Shown here piece after piece: positions 8,795 to 16,716 of a stretch of 19,309 bases of DNA. The stretch's first letter is position 1. Every line of letters begins with the position of its first letter. The notes beneath the pieces are model-generated. The model made no database searches. It had not been told where the DNA came from and saw only the letters and a list, made by a program, of their open reading frames with translations. The position numbers and the translations under genes were made by a program. The DNA lies in assembly GCA_030374735.1 (NCBI GenBank), contig JASCIV010000460.1:1-19309 (forward strand). Reading direction: 5' to 3'. Source of the stretch: Gracilaria caudata. Taxonomy: Eukaryota > Rhodophyta > Florideophyceae > Gracilariales > Gracilariaceae.

Positions 8795-9820
8795 ATGGCC
8801 CCATCATCACCGGACCATGAGCGCGACTGGAGTGTCACGGAGCTCATTCGCGGCGATCACGATGGTGAAGTGGGTTTGCATCTCGCTCCACTTGAAACAT
8901 TCTTCATGCATTCTGCAGTTTGCTGCGTTGCGTACAGCTCAGATGGCGCGGCACTAGTAGCTGGAGGCAACCACTACGCGAGGATATTCGACAGCGACAC
9001 AGGAGACTTGATAACTTCATTACCAATGAATGCTACTGAGGGCGCGTCGTCGACGCCACAAGATAATCATTGCAGAGCAGCATGCTTTACACCAGATGGT
9101 GAATATGTGGTGACATCTAGCGACGGAGACGTTGAAAAGAGTGTCGTTAACGTGTGGGATTACGAAGAGAGCAGCATCGAGTACACTTTTTACGGGCACA
9201 ATGCTTATGTTTGCGGCATAGATGTGAGCAGTGACGGTCGGTTTGTGGCGTCCGCAGACTGTGAAGGACAGATAATGTTGTGGCACTTAGAGAGCGGAGA
9301 GATGCTGGGTACGCTTAAAGGCAACGATGAGGTGAACGACGCATTTACGTCAGTTGCGATCAGTACGTCCAAGCGTTACATTGTGGCAGGTTGCCTGGAC
9401 AAGACAGTAAAAGTGTGGGACGTAGAAACGAGTGAACTGGTGTCAGAATATGACGGTCATTCCAACAGTGTGTATTCTGTGTCGTTCACGTCTGACGGTA
9501 GCAGTGTGGTATCAGGCTCTCTTGACCGCACAGCCAAAGTTTGGGACTTGAGCGATTCATCTCGAGGTCACTGCCGAAAGACGCTTCGCGGGCATGACGA
9601 TTTCGTACTGTCGGTAACAAGCAGCCCGGACGACCGTTGGGTAATAACGGGTTCCAAGGATCGCAGCGCGAGATTCTGGGATGCTCGCAGGGATGATGTG
9701 GCAGTTCAACTGTGGGGTCACAGCAATTCGGTGATCAGCGTGGCACACGATCCATGCGCCAACAACGTGGCGACTGCGTCTGGAGACCGTCGGCTACGAA
9801 CGTGGTCGTATGAGGGTTAA
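8795..9820 (+). CDS. TUP1-derived WD40 propeller-only protein (truncated paralogue)
   Basis: The 341-residue protein aligns with the TUP1 propeller of this window from the shared DWSVT motif to the shared TWSY end. Seven blades are preserved in order, including GHSNSVYSVSFTSDG, SGSLDRTAKVWD, GHDDFVLSVTSSPDDRW, TGSKDRSARFWD and GHSNSVISVAHDP. It lacks the Tup_N tetramerisation helix and the Gln/Pro linker completely. The ATG at 8795 has G at +4 and is preceded by an in-frame TAG (8789-8791), so the truncation is real in this sequence. The frame is uninterrupted and blade-defining GH, D and WD residues are mostly kept, which argues for selection on protein sequence. It is more AT-rich and more divergent than the parent. 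A free propeller could bind Tup1 partners such as repressors or histone tails without joining the tetramer, possibly as a competitor; that is inference. Alternatively it may have a new partner. A further, dead copy lies downstream. Confidence 0.85.
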   Translation: MAPSSPDHERDWSVTELIRGDHDGEVGLHLAPLETFFMHSAVCCVAYSSDGAALVAGGNHYARIFDSDTGDLITSLPMNATEGASSTPQDNHCRAACFTPDGEYVVTSSDGDVEKSVVNVWDYEESSIEYTFYGHNAYVCGIDVSSDGRFVASADCEGQIMLWHLESGEMLGTLKGNDEVNDAFTSVAISTSKRYIVAGCLDKTVKVWDVETSELVSEYDGHSNSVYSVSFTSDGSSVVSGSLDRTAKVWDLSDSSRGHCRKTLRGHDDFVLSVTSSPDDRWVITGSKDRSARFWDARRDDVAVQLWGHSNSVISVAHDPCANNVATASGDRRLRTWSYEG

Positions 9821-10889
9821 AAGGGCGGCGGCTGTCTACAGCGGCATGCGCAGGGAGAGGCGGAGCGGAGTAAAGCAAGCGGAGGCGTCTTGCAGGTTGC
9901 AACAGCGCGCACGTGGCCGACACGCGCGGCACGCGCAGCGCTGGCGAAGAGCTGGCTAGCACGACGGCTGAGCAGTTGTCAGCCAGCTGGCAGCGTTCGC
10001 TTGCACTTTTATCGATAACCTTATCCCTAAGTGCCAACCGCGTGCGTACCGGAGCGTGCGCGACGCGTGTCTGCTCCGCGAGTTCCTTCCTTCGCCTACA
10101 AGTCATCGTGGAGAAAAGGAGTATCGCCTCAGATATCTCGTCATCGCAGGTGAGAGCCGCGCCTCAGAGCCACCCGCTGGCTCTTGGACAATCTGCGTCT
10201 GTCCTGCATCATACAGGAGAACCCTCCGGGTAGCCCTCTTAACCCTCTTCCTTTCCCCTGATCGTATAACAAGGGATAGCTGTACCCCTTTTACGCTTTA
10301 TCTGGTTGCAGAAGGTGGGCAACTCTACCTACACATCCCGTGTCCAAATCCCACAAGGTATGTCCTATCATATCTGCAAAGAGGTGGAAAACATGTTCCA
10401 ACGGCAGCGCAGTATCATATTGTTCAAAAGAGTTGTTGTCATTCATGTCAAGCTTTTGAGCCAGTCATGAGCATGATGCAAAGTGGCTCGAGTTTTCAAT
10501 ACACTTGTAGTAACACGGTATCTGCAAGTGCCCGGAGGTAAGTTACGTACTGTACGCTGCCGAATCATGCTGACTCTTTGCTGGCCGCTAGTGCAGTCAA
10601 TGAAAAGCTGGTTCCAATTCGTGGAATCCATCGCATCCATTGCCATTTATCTCGAACTGCAGTAACCTTACTTTACAGCGGAGAGTAATGTTACTGTAGT
10701 TAAGTTCCACCGTGACGGCGAGTCCAGCAGCCCAGCCTCAAGATTGAACTGGCAACGTCACGCCACTCTGTGTACTCCATCACCAGCGAAAGTTATAAAC
10801 TGTTTTAAGCAACGCTCCCGTTGCAAATTCCGCATCATCCTCGCCATCAATGCCTCTTGACAACGCTCAGGCGTAAATTGACTAGTAAA

Positions 10890-10917
10890 ACATCTGCAAA
10901 CAAAGACTTGCAGATGT
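10890..10917. repeat. Perfect 10-bp hairpin
   Basis: ACATCTGCAA (10890-10899) is exactly inverted as TTGCAGATGT (10908-10917) around an 8-nt loop. No U-run follows on either strand that would suggest a Pol III stop. Confidence 0.85.
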
Positions 10918-10938
10918 ACTTATCGTTCGTAAAAACAG

Positions 10939-10960
10939 GGTCATAGGTATGACCATACCT
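10939..10960. repeat. Two interlocked palindromes
   Basis: GGTCAT/ATGACC (10939-10954, 4-nt centre) overlaps AGGTATG/CATACCT (10945-10960, 2-nt centre), so the same bases can fold in two alternative hairpins. Confidence 0.8.
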
Positions 10961-11708
10961 GAGCTTCTTGAACAGGTCCAGGTCGCTAACCCTAAACTCC
11001 ACATTTCGCCGAAATCCTTGCCCGTGCAAAAAGTTCAAGCTAGCCATCTTTGGTGTTGTACCCTGACAACGTGTGCAATAACAGAACAAAAAACGTTTTC
11101 TCAGACGTTTTGTATTCACCTTTCTTCCAGAAAGAGACGAGTTGTTTGAAACACCTTGAACGCCTCATCAGCAGATTCTGCTGACCGTGGCTATTCAACA
11201 CATTAACGATATCTTCTCGAAGCCAGTTTCGAAGCGTCGGGGGGTCTACGAAGGTAGTCCCAAAAAAAATCAGAGGTGGCACTGGCACTGGCACAGTCTT
11301 ACACCGGTCACGCTCCTTGTCCGCATCCCTTTGCGTCGTCAGAAGTTGCGGGTGCGGCACAATTGTGACGAAAACTATTCTTGTACTGAACAGGTAGTGT
11401 TCTCTGCCCTCTGAAGAACAATGTTCATGTCTCTGCCAGAAACACTGCTGCCGCAGAAGAAATTTTTCGCGTTCACAAGTGATTAGACTTTTTGCATCAA
11501 AGTCCTTGAGCTTGTTTGAGGAGAGATAACTATGTCTTGTAGGTAGGGTCCCGTTTGCCTTCGGAATTAGGAGGAAACATTCGCTATAAAAAAGAAAACT
11601 GCAAGAACCGGTGCGAGAAAGACAGAGCAACGACAATCATCAAAGCCTCACCTAATCCTAGTGGGTTTCTTAAAACAATCCTCTGAAACCAGTAACCTCT
11701 AGTAGGCC

Positions 11709-13579
11709 ATCACTCCGAGTACTCGCTCTTCAATGAACGTGAAAGTTATGTTGGACCATTCTTTCCTCCCCAGTTCGGCAGTGGGCTGCGTACGCTATGC
11801 CTCTGATGGCTCGAATCTTGCCATTTGCTTTACCCATGGCGGCGATATTCTTGACGTGCACAGCGACCAGAAGTAGTTACGTTCTCCAGCTTTGTCATGA
11901 CTGAGATAACTGCCCCAGACAAGCAAATCCACTCTGCATGCTTTTCGAATGATGATGTTTTCGTCTCCGGGGCACAAGATGCTCTGTCACGGTTTGAGAT
12001 GTACAAAGCACGTGTTAAGGCGTCCAAAAAGGACTGTTTCAGAAGAATATGGCTTCCTCGTCTTCGTAAACGTCTAGGGTTTGATGTTGGTGAGATCATG
12101 CAGAAGTGGCCTGAAATGGTGTTGGTTTTCCTGGTCAGAGAACGTTCCTTCCACAGAAGCACTCTACACTACATTTTAATTAGTCCAGTGCACCTGTAAA
12201 CAAGAGAGAGATGCCGGAGTTCTTGGCCTTCCTGAAGAAATGGAACTTTCTTTCAAGATAGTTCTCCCTTGAGGTGGTAGATAGCACTTTAAACTCCACA
12301 ACGAAGAACAAGAAGAGAGAGAGAGAGAGATGCAAAACGGAATGTGAAGCACAAACTGGCAGGCTATGCCGTCGGAATTTGTTCTGTGGACACAAGTTCC
12401 GGTTCCCGGTTTATCGATTCAGGCTTTTGTGAGATGCGTACAGAGCTTTTTGAGTTTGGAAGCTGCGCAGTGATTTTGAAGGTTGTGTAAGTGTTTGCAC
12501 AGACTCTCGCTCAACGGTCGAAGCATTACAAGGCGACTTAAAGCGTCAAGCGTTTTGCGTCCAATGCCTCGGTGTGGAGTTGACGAAAAAAGCCAGCGGT
12601 GCATAGTGTTTGTTTCGTGGATTCCGAGTCACTGCGGGACAGTCGAAAACGAAAGAGTAGATCAGTGTGCTAAATTGGGTTTGGTGCTGCCAATCGATGA
12701 GCAGGTGAAAGTCGATCATGATTTGCTGGATGTGAAAGCTGTGTTAAGGTTAAAGCAAGACATTCGTGGGTTGCTTCCAAAAGATGATGAGAGTAGGAAA
12801 GATTAGAGAGTTCACCTCTATTACAGGCTTTCACGAAATGCAGAGGTGACATTAGCCCAGTTCTACCCTGGACACGCGCCTAAGCTGAACCCAGTGGCGA
12901 GCTACCTAGAGAACAAAATGCGATTGTCCGTTGAGAGTCAAGAAAGGCTGCGAGCACGTCATTTTTCGTTGTCCATTGACAACCGCTAGCCGACGCGAAG
13001 TCTTCCGCGGTCGTCGAGAGTACCGGCAGAAGTCGCTTAGAGGCCTGATAGTGGAAGGGCCACGTCAAATTCTGGCCTTTTCAAGGAGAGAGAAGTGCGT
13101 TCACGTGCTGCTCAGTTGTGTTAGGAATTAGAGCACAGCTTCCATAATAAAGAAGAGTTTGGAAACAGGTGCGATTAATGCAGAACAAAGGGAATATTGT
13201 ACCATGTCACATCCGTGTCCATCAAGCCCAGTAACCAGCATGTAGCCGTAAGATCACTACACAACCCCCCTGAGGATGTGGGACTTTTAGAATTGAGTCA
13301 ATGTGTGCTCAATTCGACGGTTACGAAGGTACAGCCTTCGAAACCGTCGAACTGCGCAAGACGGTAAAATGGGTTTGTCTGACTCAGCTGATAAAACTCT
13401 CGATTCGTGCTGTATTGGCGCTACCCGACAATTGGCAATTGTGGGATCCGCTGCAGCTGAAACTGCGTCATTCTTCATGGTCACGAAAATTTGTCGTCAG
13501 CGTGGGTCATAGTCCGGTGAGGCTTACCATGGCCGCCAGTTCTGAGGGCTGCTGGGCCAGGACTTTGTATTGTTGCTGA
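11709..13579 (+). pseudogene. TUP1 propeller pseudogene, split by a retroelement
   Basis: Pieces in several frames line up in order with the TUP1 propeller. 11709-11876 encodes a first-blade match (SSAVGCVRYASDGSNLA) and ends at TAG 11874. 11879 to about 12018 continues in another frame (HSACFSNDDVFVSGAQDALS). After the inserted element, 13150-13205 gives KSLETGAI, 13206-13259 gives VTSVSIKPSNQHVAVRSL, 13270-13287 gives LRMWDF then a stop, 13289-13330 gives CAQFDGYEG, about 13378-13405 gives SADKTLD, and the end to 13579 gives QLWDPLQ and later VVSVGHSPVRLTMA, closing with a stop where TUP1 stops. About 35 residues of blades 2-3 are missing at the split. Several frameshifts and stops make function as a propeller impossible. 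Like the intact copy, it starts near the TUP1 DWSVT point and has no Tup_N or Gln-rich part. Confidence 0.85.
12329..13131 (+). mobile_element. Decayed non-LTR retrotransposon (LINE) fragment: RNase H and C-terminal zinc knuckle
   Basis: In order, across at least four frame segments: an RNase H opening (RDAKRN, then LAGYAVGICSVD), the conserved acidic helix (CEMRTEL), the second strand motif (VCTDSRSTVEAL, 12490 onward), and the last motif (VSWIPSHCGTVENERVDQCA, 12614 onward). All expected acidic positions and the His can be recognised. After a TAG at 12804 comes LAQFYPGHAPKL, then a Cys/His cluster (KCDCPLRV...CEHVIFRCP, 12916-12981) typical of the end of LINE polyproteins. The frame changes at a run of four A just before the cluster. 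No reverse transcriptase core or endonuclease was found, so this is a 5'-truncated relic. A pure AG run (12314-12330) and unassigned sequence (12020-12313) lie on its left. The 3' end falls near 13131 without a clear poly(A). No target-site duplication was identified. Confidence 0.82.
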
Positions 13580-13651
13580 GCTGAAACGCACCTGTAGTAA
13601 ATCGGCTGCGAGTTCGGTACAGCAGTAGCAAAAACGGCTTTCGGTGACAAT

Positions 13652-13697
13652 CGTCGTCTGCCTTCGTGACGACAACCTGATAACAGACGACGTCTGT
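13652..13697. repeat. Nested palindromes between two 3' ends
   Basis: ACAGACG-A-CGTCTGT (13683-13697) is a perfect 15-nt palindrome. Its left half is also inverted relative to CGTCGTCTG at 13652-13660, so two alternative stems are possible. It lies between the end of the TUP1 pseudogene and the stop of the TPM gene, which is read from the other strand. Confidence 0.75.
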
Positions 13698-13876
13698 CAG
13701 ACGTAGTGCAATAACGACTTTGATTTGAACTTGAAATGTATACGAGCAACACTGCAACTTGAGTTGAGGTGGGCGAATCTAATCATGAATACGCTCACTT
13801 GTGCGCAGCGAAGTGCTCCCAGTGTACGACATTTCCACTTCACCCAATCCTTGGCAACTCGCTTCACTCGAACAAA

Positions 13877-14791
13877 TCAAGACGCCTTACCTCCTGGGGG
13901 ACCAATACCTATTGGGATCCACGCCCAAACAACCAAAGCTGGTGCGAGAAAGGAAGCCACAACCACCGCCAGCTGCCATGACAAACCGGAAACCCTCGCG
14001 ACAACCGGCCCAACCGCAAAGCTCACAAAGAAGATTCCCCACAATGGACTGAATAAGGCGACGTAGCGGGCATTGAACGTTGCCCCGCCAGTCCTTGAGA
14101 CAGCACCCGCAATAAAGCCGGCAAATGCTGCACAAGCGAGCGAAACAAACAACTGGTCGTTGCTTATCCCTGGCACGAATTTGCATATTGTTGAGCTTGG
14201 TAATGTGCATTGTTCAATTGCAGATATAGATTCAAGCAGAGATGTATCTGCTCCATTCTCGCGGACATAAAAGCTGTTCCCGTATCTGTTAGCAAGCTCA
14301 TTCCAAAAGGAAGGCGGTAGCTTTTTCTTCACCTCTTCGCCAATGCGAAAGCGAAGCAAGTTTGGAGATGACGGCTCTGCCACGATAAGGACGCTGCGTT
14401 CATCTTGTGGGAACACGGATTGTATCCGTCTCCCAGGTGCTGTTGCCTCGCTTTGCGTGAGGATTGAGATATGAAAACCGCTTGTATTATAGACCTTGTT
14501 TAAACGCGACTGGACGCGAACTCGTTCACCACTAGTGAGGACGTCTTCCAGGTCAAGTAGAGAAGGAGTTGCAGGTGCGGTCTCTAGCGGTGGTTGCTGT
14601 GATGTCGGCGCAATTTGCACTTCTTGGCCGTGAACTGTTAACGGCGTGGCATATATTGTTGTTGCTATCATTGCCGCGAGGCTTACAGACGCGGGTGACT
14701 TCAGGGCACAGGTCGGAGGAGAAAGCACGCATCGGCGCCTAAATGTTGGTATTGAACCAGAAGGGACGAATGTCCATAAAGAATGGCTCAT
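13877..14791 (-). CDS. TPM-domain (TLP18.3/Psb32-like) plastid membrane protein
   Basis: This 304-residue protein has three parts. Residues 1-58 look like a plastid-targeting presequence: Ser/Thr/Arg-rich with PTFRRRC, then a hydrophobic Ala-rich stretch (SVSLAAMIATTIYATP) that could be a second, lumen-directing signal. Residues about 78-195 form a TPM domain, starting LLDLEDVLTSGERVRVQSRL and including SVLIVAEPSS, RFRIGEEV and the helix that follows. Residues about 214-293 hold three hydrophobic segments likely to span the membrane, and the protein ends in a Gly/Pro-rich tail. TPM proteins of chloroplasts and cyanobacteria (TLP18.3, Psb32) help repair and protect photosystem II, on the lumen side of the thylakoid. 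That role is inferred here; plant TLP18.3 normally has one carboxyl membrane anchor, so three is unusual, and other TPM relatives with several helices exist. The gene is divergent from the elongase gene. Confidence 0.78.
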   Translation of the reverse strand: MSHSLWTFVPSGSIPTFRRRCVLSPPTCALKSPASVSLAAMIATTIYATPLTVHGQEVQIAPTSQQPPLETAPATPSLLDLEDVLTSGERVRVQSRLNKVYNTSGFHISILTQSEATAPGRRIQSVFPQDERSVLIVAEPSSPNLLRFRIGEEVKKKLPPSFWNELANRYGNSFYVRENGADTSLLESISAIEQCTLPSSTICKFVPGISNDQLFVSLACAAFAGFIAGAVSRTGGATFNARYVALFSPLWGIFFVSFAVGPVVARVSGLSWQLAVVVASFLAPALVVWAWIPIGIGPPGGKAS

Positions 14792-15249
14792 TTTCGAGGC
14801 CAGCCGATGTTCAGTTGTTACGACAACTGTTTCGCTGTTTGGCCCTTGCCGTTCGCATCAGATGAAGGATTCCAGGGACAGTGGTGCGTGCCGCTGAAGC
14901 CTTACCCTTGTACACTGTTACTGCTGAGGTCGGAAGAGGCACGCAACCAGGAGGATGGTCGAGCTCCGCTCACGGAGACAACACATGAACTTGATGTGAT
15001 GCATTCCGTCAAAAAACGCTGCAGGTCGAAATATGCCGATCTGTGAAATGTGTGGCCCACAGCGTTGCCCTTGGCAGGGGAGCACGACGTGGATCGTTTC
15101 ATATTGACTCGTTTGAGCGTTTCACGAATCCAGATCCCATCGCATCCATATAAACCGTTCTTTAACAGTGGGCAAGCAAGCACAGGGTGCCGAGCGGAGA
15201 CAAACCTTCATCATCCCCTCCATCATTCATCGGATCCAAACAAAGGAAA
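14792..15249. promoter_or_regulatory. Divergent promoter region between TPM and ELO genes
   Basis: A 458-bp gap separates two start codons that face away from each other, so both promoters must lie in or near it. TATAAA at 15149-15154, about 96 nt before the ELO ATG, is a plausible TATA box for the rightward gene. No matching element was recognised for the leftward gene, and no gene was seen inside. Confidence 0.5.
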
Positions 15250-16185
15250 ATGGCTGAGAATGTGTCACAGATCACTACCGAAAGCGCCGCAGATGTGCTT
15301 GGGATCCTGCCGCCGACGGTGCAGAGACTCAACACGTTAATGTCTCCCTTGAACAGCTTTTACCCCATTCTTGAGCCGCTGCATCAGAAGGCTGGTCCAC
15401 TTGCTGCTCAATTTGATTCTCAATTTGAGAAGCTCTTCGGTCCGATACACCCATACTCCAAGGATTTTCCGTTAATGTCACCTCACCATGCCGCCTTTTT
15501 TGCCCTTCTCTATCTTGGACTTGTGACGGTGCTCATGCCCGCGTTCCGTGCTGCCAAGTTCAAACTTTCACTGAAGCCCGTGATGAGAGTTTACAACGCG
15601 TTTATGGTAGGGCTCAGTACATATATGTGCGTGCAAGCTATATTGCTGGCGGCAGAGTCCAACTCATCCGTGTTTTGCGTGCCGATGGCTACTGGACTAG
15701 CTGGTGAGAGAATGGCGCAATTGGTGTGGGTGTTCACATATTCTAAGGTGGTAGAATTTTTGGATACTGTCTTCATGGTTTTTGAGGCGCGCTACCGTCA
15801 AGTATCATTTCTCCACGTCTATCACCACCTGACAATTCTAGCGTATTGGTTTACAATTTTGTGGATGGCACCGGGATCTGATGCATACTTCTCTTTGGCC
15901 GGAAACAGCTTTATTCACGTTCTCATGTACGGCTACTACCTCCTAGCATCGTTTGGATACTCTCCATGGTGGAAATTCTATATCACCAAGATGCAAATCT
16001 TTCAGTTCTGCTGCTTCTGCGTGCAAAGCGTGTACGTAGGATATGTTATGACTGAGAAGAAATGTGCCTTTCCCAATGTACTCAGCAGAGGTTTGTTGTG
16101 GTACATGCTCACCCTCATCGCTCTCTTCATGCACTTTTTGGTCACCAACAAGCGATCGAAGAAGCAAAAATCCAAGACTACATAA
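15250..16185 (+). CDS. ELO-family fatty acid elongase (3-ketoacyl-CoA synthase), PUFA type
   Basis: This 311-residue polytopic membrane protein carries all ELO signatures: KVVEFLDT (166-173), QVSFLHVYHH (184-193) with the HxxHH catalytic box, NSFIHVLMYGYY (219-230) and TKMQIFQ (246-252). About seven hydrophobic segments are present. ELO enzymes condense malonyl-CoA with acyl-CoA in the ER membrane, the first step of each two-carbon elongation cycle. The form QxxxLHxxHH is the variant associated with elongases of polyunsaturated acids, so a C18 or C20 PUFA substrate is likely, but chain length cannot be read from sequence. The last residues, KSKTT, fit the KxKxx signal for COPI retrieval to the ER. 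The first ATG in frame is 15250; the frame is open further upstream only from a GTG. The amino end (first 70 residues) is longer than in many ELO proteins and is poorly conserved. Confidence 0.92.
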   Translation: MAENVSQITTESAADVLGILPPTVQRLNTLMSPLNSFYPILEPLHQKAGPLAAQFDSQFEKLFGPIHPYSKDFPLMSPHHAAFFALLYLGLVTVLMPAFRAAKFKLSLKPVMRVYNAFMVGLSTYMCVQAILLAAESNSSVFCVPMATGLAGERMAQLVWVFTYSKVVEFLDTVFMVFEARYRQVSFLHVYHHLTILAYWFTILWMAPGSDAYFSLAGNSFIHVLMYGYYLLASFGYSPWWKFYITKMQIFQFCCFCVQSVYVGYVMTEKKCAFPNVLSRGLLWYMLTLIALFMHFLVTNKRSKKQKSKTT

Positions 16186-16716
16186 AGAGCTTGTCGCATC
16201 TCACACCAGGAATGCACTGTGATGTGAACAGTGTATCGAAAAGATGAGGAGGCGGGGAAAGTGTCGAAAGTTGTTGCCCGCGTGGCGCCGGACTGGCGCA
16301 CAAGCTTGTAAAACGAGAGTAGTGGTTTGTTCAATCGACAAACGAGCCTTTACTTTTATTTACCATTCAGATGATGCTCATTGAAATTGATTCTCTCCGA
16401 AAACAAGCCACAGATCCCCCCACAAGAATAGAAACAAATGGGACAAATCCATAAAAGCACGAAACAAACATCATCAGAGCGCCATCTGTCTATAACGACA
16501 ACAATAAGTATCACGAAAAGCAGAGTCAGCACATGTTATACTGCTACAGTGGGGAGAGTGACCTCAACAATCCCTCACATTCCATCCCTCGAAACCATAC
16601 AAGACATCTCTCGCCATGAACACATAAACACGGCGAGATGTGGAGAACAAACATATCACAAACAACTTCATACGATCCAGTATAAGCAAAAGAACGTCAG
16701 ATCATAACGAAAGCAC
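16186..16716. other. Spacer between convergent ELO and coiled-coil genes
   Basis: This 531-bp stretch between two stop codons is A-rich on the plus strand from about 16420 on. It probably holds both 3' UTRs. No gene, RNA gene or long repeat was recognised. Confidence 0.5.

Larger units (their letters stand above)
9821..11708. other. 1.9 kb spacer with hairpins; no gene supported
   Basis: Frames here are short or start only at TTG/GTG. The best are on the minus strand: about 11636-11040 (TTG start; contains PPTLRNWLREDIVNVLNSHG) and 11119-10847 (GTG start; contains NFLHGQGFRRNVEFRVSDLD). They overlap in different phases and might be one decayed coding region joined by a frameshift, but I recognise no family. 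A short inverted repeat GCTGGCT/AGCCAGC lies near 9950-9986. No TUP1-like sequence was seen until about 11709. Confidence 0.4.

Noticed and set aside
10056..10541. 161-codon plus-strand frame in the spacer
   Set aside because: It starts at GTG, is rich in Ser/Arg/Cys with no pattern, and resembles chance translation.
11709..13579. Reading the broken WD40 pieces as exons of a spliced gene
   Set aside because: The pieces need many changes of frame over very short distances, include stops inside blades, lack about 35 residues and contain a dead LINE; introns do not explain this.
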